Origin: an uncultured bacterium
GTDB taxonomy: Bacteria > Verrucomicrobiota > Kiritimatiellia > RFP12 > UBA1067
Length of the DNA stretch: 41,919 nt
Direction of reading: 5' to 3'
Assembly (NCBI GenBank): GCA_902779565.1
Contig: CACZCD010000033.1
Location: 1 to 41,919 of the forward strand
The translations under genes were made by a program, and so were the position numbers. The notes beneath the pieces are model-generated. The model was not told where the DNA came from, did not search any database, and saw only the letters and a program-made list of their open reading frames with translations. This document shows positions 32,188 to 39,629 of the stretch, piece by piece; position 1 is the stretch's first letter, and every line of letters starts with the position of its first letter.

Positions 32188-32940
32188 TTATTGTCTGCCG
32201 TAGCAGTTTGCACATGGGGCTGATTGCTTGGTGTACCCTTTGCGGCCAGAGGTGCGGCATTTTTGGCATGGCGCGCCGCCGGTGGTGCCAGAGCCGTAGC
32301 ATCGGCCGCACCGTTTCCATGTGACGACCTCACCCGTGCCGCCGCACTTGGCGCATTTGGGTGGTTTGGGTGCCGGTGGTGGATTTGATTCTTGTGTTTT
32401 GATGAATTTGGTTCCGCGTGGATATTTGGCCGCGAGATTGTTTTTCAGCTCAAGGAGTTTTTGTTTCAGACCTGACACGTTAAAATGAAGTGTGCGAATG
32501 GATCCGAGAGTTGTTTCAAATCTGATGATTAGATTCGTTGCCGATGATAGGCGTCCGATTGGGTCACGGGCTTTGGGGAAGAATGCAGAGCGGCGATCTG
32601 TGGAAGTTTCGCATAGCCATTCTTCAGGAGGGTTTTTGTCAAAGCGAACTGTTGCGATGATGCCGTGTCGGTTCATGCCGTCTGACTTGACCTGAAAGTA
32701 TGACTCAAATTTGTATTTCAGCGCGCCGGTGTCAGTGATTTCGGCCGGGGTGATTTTTAGGATGATGTACGGCGATTCATTGAGGAAGTCAGAGACTTGA
32801 TATTTGTCACCTTTGGAAACGATGTAGTAAGAGAGTTGGTCTGTAATTTCGTCCGTGTCCTCGTCGATTATCCAATCAGCGGCGGCGGTGATTGAGAATG
32901 CGGCGCAGAGGACGCATATCATGGTGTTGGAGTGTTTCAT
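32188..32940 (-). CDS. Secreted protein with C-terminal DnaJ-type zinc-ribbon, islet cargo
   Basis: The 250-residue product has a signal peptide (MKHSNTMICVLCAAFSITAAA, cleaved before DW). Residues about 40-170 form a beta-rich domain. Its end (PIGRLSSATNLIIRFETT ... FNVSGLKQKLLELKNNL) resembles the TagO/VasI-type domain, but only by eye. After a Pro-rich linker (NPPPAPKPPK), residues about 196-249 carry four C-x-x-C pairs, two with G-x-G (CAKCGGTGE, CGRCYGSGT, CQKCRTSG, CANCYGRQ). This is the pattern of the DnaJ cysteine-rich domain that binds two zinc ions. No J domain is present. A zinc ribbon on a secreted protein is unusual. The start codon lies 7 nt after a -10 box with no Shine-Dalgarno; Met7 is an alternative start. 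Confidence 0.75.
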   Translation of the reverse strand: MKHSNTMICVLCAAFSITAAADWIIDEDTDEITDQLSYYIVSKGDKYQVSDFLNESPYIILKITPAEITDTGALKYKFESYFQVKSDGMNRHGIIATVRFDKNPPEEWLCETSTDRRSAFFPKARDPIGRLSSATNLIIRFETTLGSIRTLHFNVSGLKQKLLELKNNLAAKYPRGTKFIKTQESNPPPAPKPPKCAKCGGTGEVVTWKRCGRCYGSGTTGGAPCQKCRTSGRKGYTKQSAPCANCYGRQ

Positions 32941-32947
32941 GGCGGGT

Positions 32948-32956
32948 ATTATACCA
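32948..32956 (-). promoter_or_regulatory. Extended -10 promoter of the islet genes
   Basis: On the minus strand TGGTATAAT ends 7 nt before the ATG at 32940, implying a leaderless transcript. No convincing -35 is present. The rest of 32957-33213 holds no supported gene: it contains the GTTTCC repeat and AT-rich sequence. Confidence 0.65.
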
Positions 32957-33093
32957 TGTGTTCAATGGCGCATAATATACGGGCATGAAAAAATAATAAA
33001 ATAATTGTTGCAAGTGTGCGCACACTATGAACGACCGCTTTTTACAAGAGTTCCGCTGCCCGCCGGTGCGCATGTGCGTTTTTGCGGTTGTGT

Positions 33094-33117
33094 TTCCGTT
33101 TGTTTCCGTGTGTTTCC
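33094..33117. repeat. GTTTCCGT tandem and right-end copy of the islet repeat
   Basis: Three GTTTCC units in series end with GTTTCCGTGTGTTTCC (33102-33117), identical to 31812-31827 and in the same orientation, about 100 nt inside the right boundary. Confidence 0.7.
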
Positions 33118-33214
33118 TTTTTCATTGGAAAGGCCTCTTTTGCTGTTTGATTATGGTCAGACTATGGTCGCTCAAAATGACGACGGCGCGTATTATAGAA
33201 CACATTAAAACAAA

Positions 33215-33239
33215 AAAAGCCGCAGAAAAAGCGGCTTTT
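33215..33239 (-). terminator. Terminator of tRNA-Gln
   Basis: AAAAGCCGC/GCGGCTTTT stem with a 7-nt loop, followed on the minus strand by TTTTTTT and GTTTT. It lies directly after the tRNA CCA end and forms part of the 74-bp direct repeat. Confidence 0.85.
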
Positions 33240-33242
33240 AAA

Positions 33243-33317
33243 TGGTTGCCTCATAAGGATTCGAACCTTAACAAGCAGATTCAGAATCTGCGGTGCTACC
33301 ATTACACCATGAGGCAA
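33243..33317 (-). tRNA. tRNA-Gln (anticodon CUG), CCA encoded
   Basis: The minus strand folds as a full cloverleaf. The acceptor stem is TTGCCTC/GAGGCAA with encoded CCA and the U1-A72 pair typical of tRNA-Gln. The D arm contains TAATGGTAG, the anticodon stem GCAGA/TCTGC holds loop TTCTGAA (anticodon CTG, reading CAG), and the T arm is TAAGG-TTCGAAT-CCTTA. It has its own promoter and terminator. Its 3' half is repeated at 31716-31760, so it is the probable integration target of the islet. Confidence 0.95.
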
Positions 33318-33337
33318 TGGATCGAAAAACGGCGCGA

Positions 33338-33366
33338 ATTATAGCACATCGCCTATTTCGGTGCAA
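33338..33366 (-). promoter_or_regulatory. Promoter of tRNA-Gln
   Basis: On the minus strand: TTGCAC, 17-nt spacer, TATAAT with TGC before the -10. It ends about 20 nt before the tRNA 5' end. Confidence 0.85.
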
Positions 33367-33389
33367 GCCCAAAGAATCTGCGCCACGGA

Positions 33390-33404
33390 ATTTTCGGCGA
33401 AAAT
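33390..33404. promoter_or_regulatory. Palindrome between the tRNA and htpG promoters
   Basis: ATTTTC-GGC-GAAAAT is a perfect 6-3-6 inverted repeat about 45 nt upstream of the htpG -10 box. It does not match the CIRCE consensus. An operator role is a guess. Confidence 0.3.
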
Positions 33405-33446
33405 CTCCGCTTGCGTGGTTTCCGTGCGTCCACTGCGGATGGATTG

Positions 33447-33455
33447 TGGTATAAT
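33447..33455 (+). promoter_or_regulatory. Extended -10 promoter of htpG
   Basis: TGGTATAAT ends 10 nt before the htpG ATG. No -35 match and no Shine-Dalgarno are visible. Confidence 0.65.
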
Positions 33456-33465
33456 TCGACTCATT

Positions 33466-35358
33466 ATGAAAACGGAAACAAAACAGTTCAAGGCCGAGAT
33501 CGGGCGGATGCTGGATCTCGTGGTCAATTCACTCTATTCGAAGAAAGAGATATTCCTTCGCGAGCTTCTCTCCAACGCGTCCGACGCCATCGACCGCGCC
33601 AAATATCTGGGTCTGGTGGACAAGGAGATCCTCGCCGATTCCCCGGACTGGAAGATCCAGATTTCCGCCGACCGGGAGAAGAAAACACTCACCATTTCGG
33701 ATAACGGCTACGGTATGGACGCCGAGGATCTCGAAAACAATCTCGGTACTATCGCCTCCTCCGGCACGAAGAAGTTCATGGAGGCCGCCGCCGCCAAGGA
33801 CGGCTCCAACCTGCCGGAGCTGATCGGCAAGTTCGGCGTGGGGTTCTACGCCGCGTTCATGGTCGCCGACAAGGTGACGGTCGTCTCGAAGAAGCGCGGC
33901 GAGGAGGCGGCTTTTTCGTGGGAATCGGATGGTATCGGCTCCTACACCGTCTCCGACGCGACGCGCGACGGCTTCGGCACCTCGATCACGCTCCATCTCC
34001 GGGACGGACAGGACGACTACCTCAACGAATGGCGCATCCGCGATCTCGTGAAGAGCTACTCCGACTTCATCGCCTATCCGATCTTCTTTGAAGAGGTCGG
34101 GAAGAAGGAAGAGCCGAAGAAGGACGAGAAGGAAGGGGAGAAGAAGGAACCGGAGCCGCCGAAGCCGCTCAACACGATGGTGGCGCTCTGGAAGCGTCCG
34201 AAGAAGGATGTGAAGAAGGAGGAGTACGACGAGTTCTACAAGCACCTGACGCACGACTTCGACGAGCCGTTGGAGACGATTCCGTTCTCGGGCGAGGGGC
34301 AGGTGGAGTTCAAGGCGCTTCTCTTCATCCCGAAGGCGGCGGGGATGGAGCTGTACATGCCGCAGACGAAGCACGGGCTTTCGCTCTATGTGCGCAATGT
34401 GTTCATCGGCAACGACTTCGATCTGCTGCTGCCCGACTATCTGCGCTTCGTGAAAGGCGTGGTCGATTCCTCCGACCTGCCGCTCAACATCTCGCGCGAG
34501 ATGCTGCAGGACGATCAGGTGATCTCCAAGATCAAGAGCGCCGTCACGTCGAAGATCCTCTCCACGCTTGAGGACATGAAGAAGAAGGAGAGCTACGACA
34601 CCTTCTACAAGGTGTTCGGGCGCATCCTGAAGGAAGGCGTGCATACGGACTACGTGAACGCCGACCGCATCAAGAAACTTCTGAAGTATCCGAGCGCGCA
34701 GTCCGCCGCCGGGAAGATGATCTTCCTCGAGGACTATGTGAAGAAGATGCCGCAGGACCAGAAGGACATCTACTACCTCTGCGCCGAAAAGGAGGAGGAT
34801 GCACGCCGTGCGCCGCAGCTTGAGCAGGCGGAGAAGCATGGATTGGACGTGCTCTTCTTCGTGGATCCGGTCGATGAGTGGCTGGTCGATTCCTTCCGCG
34901 AGTTCGAGGGGAAGAAGCTCGTCGATATCGCGCGCGGGGATGTGCAGTTCGGCAGCGAGACGGAGCAGAAGGCGGAGAAGGAGGCGAACGAAAAGGCCGC
35001 CGCTGATCTGAAGCCGTTCTTGGAGAAGGTCAAGGAGCAGCTGAAGGAGCATGTGGCGGACGTGCGCGTCTCAACACGTCTGGCGGAGAGCCCGTGCTGT
35101 CTCGTCGCGAGCGAGAACGCGCTTTCGCCGGCGATGATCCGCATGATGCGCGCGATGAAGCAGAACGTTCCGGAGGAGAAGCGCATCCTTGAGGTGAACG
35201 CCACGCATCCGCTCGTTGAGAAGGCGAAAGGGCTTGATGGGCAGGCGTTTACGGACGCCGTGGAGCTGCTCTTTGATCAGGCGCTCGTCGCCGAGGGAAG
35301 CCCGGTGCCCGATCCGGCGCGATTCTCGAAGCTACTCACCGCTTTGATGATGAAGTGA
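33466..35358 (+). CDS. htpG: Hsp90-family chaperone HtpG
   Basis: The 630-residue product has the GHKL ATPase domain at residues 1-205 (LLSNASDAIDRAKYL, DNGYGM, GTIASSGTKKF, IGKFGVGFYAAFM), then the middle and C-terminal dimerisation domains. The middle domain contains the usual LPLNISREMLQDD. Residues 210-234 are a run of Lys, Glu and Pro (GKKEEPKKDEKEGEKK) joining the N-terminal and middle domains. It looks like the charged linker of eukaryotic Hsp90 and is longer than the short linker of E. coli HtpG. The ATG is fixed by the family start (ETKQFKAEIGRMLDLVVNSLYSKKEIFLREL) and lies just downstream of the promoter. Confidence 0.96.
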   Translation: MKTETKQFKAEIGRMLDLVVNSLYSKKEIFLRELLSNASDAIDRAKYLGLVDKEILADSPDWKIQISADREKKTLTISDNGYGMDAEDLENNLGTIASSGTKKFMEAAAAKDGSNLPELIGKFGVGFYAAFMVADKVTVVSKKRGEEAAFSWESDGIGSYTVSDATRDGFGTSITLHLRDGQDDYLNEWRIRDLVKSYSDFIAYPIFFEEVGKKEEPKKDEKEGEKKEPEPPKPLNTMVALWKRPKKDVKKEEYDEFYKHLTHDFDEPLETIPFSGEGQVEFKALLFIPKAAGMELYMPQTKHGLSLYVRNVFIGNDFDLLLPDYLRFVKGVVDSSDLPLNISREMLQDDQVISKIKSAVTSKILSTLEDMKKKESYDTFYKVFGRILKEGVHTDYVNADRIKKLLKYPSAQSAAGKMIFLEDYVKKMPQDQKDIYYLCAEKEEDARRAPQLEQAEKHGLDVLFFVDPVDEWLVDSFREFEGKKLVDIARGDVQFGSETEQKAEKEANEKAAADLKPFLEKVKEQLKEHVADVRVSTRLAESPCCLVASENALSPAMIRMMRAMKQNVPEEKRILEVNATHPLVEKAKGLDGQAFTDAVELLFDQALVAEGSPVPDPARFSKLLTALMMK

Positions 35359-35387
35359 TAGAAGAACCACTAAAGGAGATCGGTAAC

Positions 35388-37829
35388 ATGTCGGTAAGAT
35401 GGGCAACGGCCGTGTCGTGGGCCGCACTTCTCGTTGTCGCGTTTGCGCGGCCGGGGGTTGCGGCGGATCTTGTTCTGGAGGGGGAATGGACGGTCGTCCG
35501 CTCTGACCAACCGAAGGGGAGGAATGGTCTGACGAAAGGGTTCGCCGGAGTAGCCGACGTGCTTTGCGAGGTGCTGGGCGAGTCGGTCGGCGTAAAGGCG
35601 CGGTCAGTCGTGGAGGGACAGCAGCCGCCGGGACCCGGCCATCGCATCTTCATCGGAGCCCCGTTCGCCGAGGCGGCGGGTCTCATGCCGGCGGATTTCA
35701 AGGGGTACGACTGGGGCATCGCCGAAAAGGATGGCGACCTGTACTTCTTCGGGCGCGACAGGTTGGGCGCGCGCCCTTACTCGGAGGGCGGCTGCGTGCT
35801 TCCGAGCGCCCTGGCGGCGATCAAGTTCATGCGGGAGCGCATCGGCGTGCTCTTCCTCATGCCCGGACGGATTGGGCGCGAGATTCCGAAGCTTGACCGG
35901 TTGACCGTACCTAAGGGCTACTTCCGGCGCGGTACGGTGAAGGCGGACTTCCAGTGCGGGCGCGGCTACGACTTCGCCTACAACATGGCGAACAACATCT
36001 ACGGGAGCGGCGTGGCCTTTTCATACGGTGGACACACCTATCCGTCCGCCTGCCCTCGCGATAAGTACGGCGAGACGCACCCTGAATATTTCGCGCGGGA
36101 CAAGCAGGGCAAGCCGATCTGGTCGGATCCCGGCCATCAGGCGTGCTGCGTCTCCAACCCAGGTTTCCGCCGTCTCCTCTATGAGGAGCTGCTGCGCCGC
36201 TACGATGCCGGCGCAGAGATCTGCCAGCTCGGGCAGAATGACGGCCCTGCGGACCGGTGCTGCTGCGAGAACTGCTACAACCTGTACGGCACGGGCGACG
36301 ACTGGTGCGAGAAGCTCTGGCTCCTCCACACGGACATCGCCAAGCAACTCCTGAAGGATCGCCCCGGCAAAATCGTCCATATCATGTGCTACGGCGCCAC
36401 GGCGAACCCGCCGAAGACGTTCAAGGTGTTCCCGTCGAACGTGATGATCGAGGTGTGCCGGTACGGCGTGGACGACATGAAGAAGTGGGATGGCTACACT
36501 GTTCCGCACGGCTTTACCTTCTACATCTACAATTGGGGCTGGTACCCCATTCTTGGTTTCACGCCGAAGCGCTCGGTCGCTGGGCTGGTCGATCAGGTCC
36601 AGCGCTTTCACCATTATGGCATGAAGGGCATCTACCGCTGTGGCTATGGCGAGATGTTCGGCATGGAGGGTCCCACCTACTGGGCGTTCAACCATCTTGT
36701 GGAGGATCCGAACGTCAACATCCCCGCCACGCTCGCAACCTACTACCGCGGCGCGTTCGGTCCGGCGGCGGGGGCGATGCGCCGGTTCTACGAGGATCTG
36801 GAGGCGCCGCTCGCCGAGGTGGAGAAGCTCAACTCGACGAAGGCGTCGGATCTCGTGGAGAGCACGATCAAGCGCACGAAGCGGCGCGATCCGATCGATT
36901 CGTTGGCCACCGTCTATACGCCGGCGCGCGTCGCACGGATGGACGCGGCGCTCAAGGAGGCGGAAGAGACGAAGGGACTCTCCGCGAAGCAGATTCGCCG
37001 CCTTGAGCTCGTTAGGACGGAATGGAACTACGTCCGCAACGTGGGCTCGATCGCCTACATGTACCGGAACTTCCGCGAGAACTCCTCGCGGGAGCTTTGC
37101 TTCAGGATCTTCGACGCGCTGCGCACGCGCAACGCGATGATCGAAGAACTGTTCCCGAACGGAAAGATGCGCAAGGTCAAGGGCTGGCCCGAGATCGCCC
37201 TCTTCGGCAATCCGCCGAAAGAGCATTTCCAGCAGAACGGGCGCCTCTCCGCGCCCATTCGGGTGCCGCTCTGCTGGAACGTCGAACGCATGGCGAAGTA
37301 CCGCATCGTCCCGAACGAACGCATGACGCCGGAGGAGCGCGCCGCCGAACTCAAGGCCGCCGGGCTCAAGCCGATCACGACGTTCTCGCTCTTCAAGGGG
37401 GACAAGATTCCGGGCGTCTTCTTCGAGCCGTATCCTGACGGCACCGGTTTCCGGTTCGGGCAGGGGACGAACAAGCATGTGCGCGTGATTGCGTATGTCG
37501 GCGAGAAGCAGGGTCTCCTGCCCGGGCGGACGTACCGCATCTCCTGGCTCGCGCGCTGGGAGAACGTGAACGCGCTCAAGTCCTGGCACGGGTTCTACTT
37601 CAGCGCCAGCTACGGCAAGCGGACGAAGGAAAGCAAGCATATCGTGGAGGAGCCGGACGGCACGCCGCACTATGGCACGTCGCCGGGCTGGACGCGTGAA
37701 TCGGTCGTGATGACGATCCATGACATTCCTCGCTTCACGAGTGAATTCACGTTCCGCTTCTGGGGCGGGACCGATGGCGTCGCCGAAGTGCGCGATGTCG
37801 CGATCGAGGAAGTCGAACCCGACAAATGA
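35388..37829 (+). CDS. Secreted DUF4838-type protein (alpha-glucuronidase-like N-terminal domain)
   Basis: The 813-residue product has a signal peptide ending near RPGVAADLV. A GH67/GH20-type N-terminal beta-alpha domain follows (IFIGAPF, GYDWGIAEKDGDLYFFGRD, AAIKFMRERIGVLFLMPG). A TIM-barrel-like core resembling DUF4838 comes next, with the family's Cys cluster (CCCENCYN near residue 290) and NWGWYP. The C-terminal 160 residues look like a carbohydrate-binding sandwich. Proteins of this kind are common in polysaccharide-degrading PVC and Bacteroidota bacteria; the substrate is unknown. AAGGAG lies 8 nt upstream of the ATG. The stop overlaps the comF start (ATGA), which is an odd coupling. 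Confidence 0.8.
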   Translation: MSVRWATAVSWAALLVVAFARPGVAADLVLEGEWTVVRSDQPKGRNGLTKGFAGVADVLCEVLGESVGVKARSVVEGQQPPGPGHRIFIGAPFAEAAGLMPADFKGYDWGIAEKDGDLYFFGRDRLGARPYSEGGCVLPSALAAIKFMRERIGVLFLMPGRIGREIPKLDRLTVPKGYFRRGTVKADFQCGRGYDFAYNMANNIYGSGVAFSYGGHTYPSACPRDKYGETHPEYFARDKQGKPIWSDPGHQACCVSNPGFRRLLYEELLRRYDAGAEICQLGQNDGPADRCCCENCYNLYGTGDDWCEKLWLLHTDIAKQLLKDRPGKIVHIMCYGATANPPKTFKVFPSNVMIEVCRYGVDDMKKWDGYTVPHGFTFYIYNWGWYPILGFTPKRSVAGLVDQVQRFHHYGMKGIYRCGYGEMFGMEGPTYWAFNHLVEDPNVNIPATLATYYRGAFGPAAGAMRRFYEDLEAPLAEVEKLNSTKASDLVESTIKRTKRRDPIDSLATVYTPARVARMDAALKEAEETKGLSAKQIRRLELVRTEWNYVRNVGSIAYMYRNFRENSSRELCFRIFDALRTRNAMIEELFPNGKMRKVKGWPEIALFGNPPKEHFQQNGRLSAPIRVPLCWNVERMAKYRIVPNERMTPEERAAELKAAGLKPITTFSLFKGDKIPGVFFEPYPDGTGFRFGQGTNKHVRVIAYVGEKQGLLPGRTYRISWLARWENVNALKSWHGFYFSASYGKRTKESKHIVEEPDGTPHYGTSPGWTRESVVMTIHDIPRFTSEFTFRFWGGTDGVAEVRDVAIEEVEPDK

Positions 37830-38542
37830 GCGACGGCGGGGCAGCGACGGGCGGGGGCGGCAACCTGGCGGAACGGTTGAAGGATCTCCTGTGGCCGCGT
37901 GCATGCGCCGTGCGCGACTGCGGCGTTCCCGTGGATCGTCCGTCCGGCTATCTCTGCTCGCGCTGCTACGCCACGTTGCCTTGGTACGACGAGTTCGCCC
38001 AGAGCGCGTTCGCCTATCTGTCGCCCATTGCCGAACTCATAAACCGGTACAAGTTCAACGGGGCGACCTATCTCACCGACGACTTCGCCGACGCGCTTGA
38101 GCATTCCTTCCGCCGCAAGCACGCGGCGGCGGCGGTTGACGTGGTCGTGCCCGTGCCGCTCCACCCCAACCGGTTGCGGACGCGCGGCTACAACCAGTCG
38201 GGTCTTTTGGCCGCCGCGTTTGCCGCGCGGCTCGGGCGGCGATGCGACGAGACGTCCTTCGCGCGCATTCGCGATACGGAACACCAGAGCCGCTCCTCCG
38301 GCGATGAGCGCCGCGAGAACCTGAAGGGTGCGTTCCGTGTGGTCAATCCAGTTTTTATCCGCGGTCGCACGGTGGTGCTGGTGGACGACGTGATGACGAC
38401 GGGCGCGACGATCGAAGAATGTACGGAGGCGCTCCTCGCGGGCGGTGCCTACCGTGTGATCCCGTTTACGCTCGCCAAGGCGCTGATGGATGAAGATCTT
38501 GGCGAGGCCTACGTCAATCCGTGCTATAATACGCAGAAATAA
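37826..38542 (+). CDS. comF: ComF-family phosphoribosyltransferase-like protein
   Basis: The 238-residue product has an N-terminal zinc-finger region (CAVRDCGVPVDRPSGYLCSRC). A type I phosphoribosyltransferase domain follows, with VVPVPLHPNRLRTRGYNQSGLLA and the PRPP-binding VVLVDDVMTTGATIEEC. ComF proteins support DNA uptake during transformation, acting with the ComFA helicase, and some are not tied to competence. With the T2SS/type IV pilin-like genes elsewhere in the window a competence role is possible but unproven. The start overlaps the preceding stop. The rnhC promoter lies inside its 3' end. Confidence 0.9.
   Translation: MSDGGAATGGGGNLAERLKDLLWPRACAVRDCGVPVDRPSGYLCSRCYATLPWYDEFAQSAFAYLSPIAELINRYKFNGATYLTDDFADALEHSFRRKHAAAAVDVVVPVPLHPNRLRTRGYNQSGLLAAAFAARLGRRCDETSFARIRDTEHQSRSSGDERRENLKGAFRVVNPVFIRGRTVVLVDDVMTTGATIEECTEALLAGGAYRVIPFTLAKALMDEDLGEAYVNPCYNTQK
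38522..38530 (+). promoter_or_regulatory. Extended -10 promoter of rnhC within the comF 3' end
   Basis: TGCTATAAT; transcription should start near 38537, about 31 nt before the rnhC ATG, leaving room for its AAGGTGA ribosome site. Confidence 0.6.
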
Positions 38543-38567
38543 ACGACAAGAGCAAAAGGTGAAGTTG

Positions 38568-39629
38568 ATGGCGCAAAGCACATACACCTACGAGTTGACG
38601 GAGGATCAGCAAAACGTTCTGCTGATGATCATGGAAGGTGGCAACTACCGCAAGCGTACCGTTCCCTATTCGTTGATGTCGATCGAGGGGGACGGCTTCA
38701 ACTGCACGCTCTACGCCAAGGAGAAGCATGGCCGGCGCAAATGCTGCATTCAGGGGGGCAAGGCCGAAGACTTCGTGCTGTTCGTGCTGGAGCCGCAGGT
38801 GCTTGGCGCGGCGACGCTCGGTTATGAGAATGTAATTGATCCGGACCGCGACAAACCGCACGGCGGCAGCGACGAATCGGGGAAGGGCGACTACTTCGGT
38901 CCGCTCGTGGTCGCCTGCTGCTACGTGGACGAGACGCTGGCGACGGCGCTGCGCGAGATGGGCGTGAAGGACTGCAAGCAGATGGCCGACAAATCCGTAT
39001 TGGCCGTTGGGGCGAAGATTCGTCATCTGCTTGGACCGCAGCGGTGGGCGTTTGTGAAGATTGGCCCCGCCGCCTACAACCGGCTCTACGCAAAGATTCG
39101 GAACATCAACCGTTTGCTCGCCTGGGCGCATGGCACCTGCATCGAGTCGCTTCTGGAGAAGCAGCCGTCGTGTCCGAAAGTGGTGGTGGACCAGTTCGCG
39201 CCGACGGAGACGGTGATCAAGCGAGCGCTGAAGGAGCGAGGGCGGCGGATCGTGGTGGACCAACACCACAAGGCGGAGAGCGACATTGCGGTGGCGGCGG
39301 CGTCTGTGGTGGCGCGTGAGCTGTTCTTGCGGGATCTTGTGGCGGCGTTGCCCGATTATGGACTCGCGGCGGCCACGGAGGAGAATCCCGTCGGTGCGAT
39401 TCCGAAGGGATCGAGCGACCCGCGCATCCGCGAGCTGGCGGAGGCGTGTGTCCGGCGGAACGGTCCGGACTGGATCCTGAACCATTGCAAGGCGCATTTC
39501 CAGACGACCGACAAGGTGCTGGCGGCATGCGGGAAGTCCCGCGCCGATCTGCCGCCGGAAGGTCAGGTGACATCTGCCGCGAAGTCGGAGGACTTCAAGG
39601 CAAGAAAAAAGAAAGGGAGTGGAGAATGA
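38568..39629 (+). CDS. rnhC: Ribonuclease HIII
   Basis: The 353-residue product has a TBP-like N-terminal substrate-binding domain (about 5-90; TVPYSLMSIEGDGFNCTLYAKEKHG). An RNase H domain follows, opening with GGSDESGKGDYFGPLVVA near 103, the HIII signature. Other acidic active-site residues lie in KDCKQMADK and VVDQFAP, and HHKAESDIAVAAASVVAR is typical of HII/HIII. It cuts RNA in RNA-DNA hybrids. The C-terminal 30 residues are a charged extra tail. AAGGTGA lies 5 nt before the ATG. The stop overlaps the next start (ATGA). Confidence 0.94.
   Translation: MAQSTYTYELTEDQQNVLLMIMEGGNYRKRTVPYSLMSIEGDGFNCTLYAKEKHGRRKCCIQGGKAEDFVLFVLEPQVLGAATLGYENVIDPDRDKPHGGSDESGKGDYFGPLVVACCYVDETLATALREMGVKDCKQMADKSVLAVGAKIRHLLGPQRWAFVKIGPAAYNRLYAKIRNINRLLAWAHGTCIESLLEKQPSCPKVVVDQFAPTETVIKRALKERGRRIVVDQHHKAESDIAVAAASVVARELFLRDLVAALPDYGLAAATEENPVGAIPKGSSDPRIRELAEACVRRNGPDWILNHCKAHFQTTDKVLAACGKSRADLPPEGQVTSAAKSEDFKARKKKGSGE

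Noticed and set aside
33027-33344. A 105-residue plus-strand frame upstream of htpG
   Set aside because: Its C-terminal third is the antisense of tRNA-Gln, and no ribosome site or homology supports it.
33390-33404. CIRCE (HrcA) operator for htpG
   Set aside because: The palindrome ATTTTC-GGC-GAAAAT does not match the CIRCE consensus arms or 9-nt spacer.
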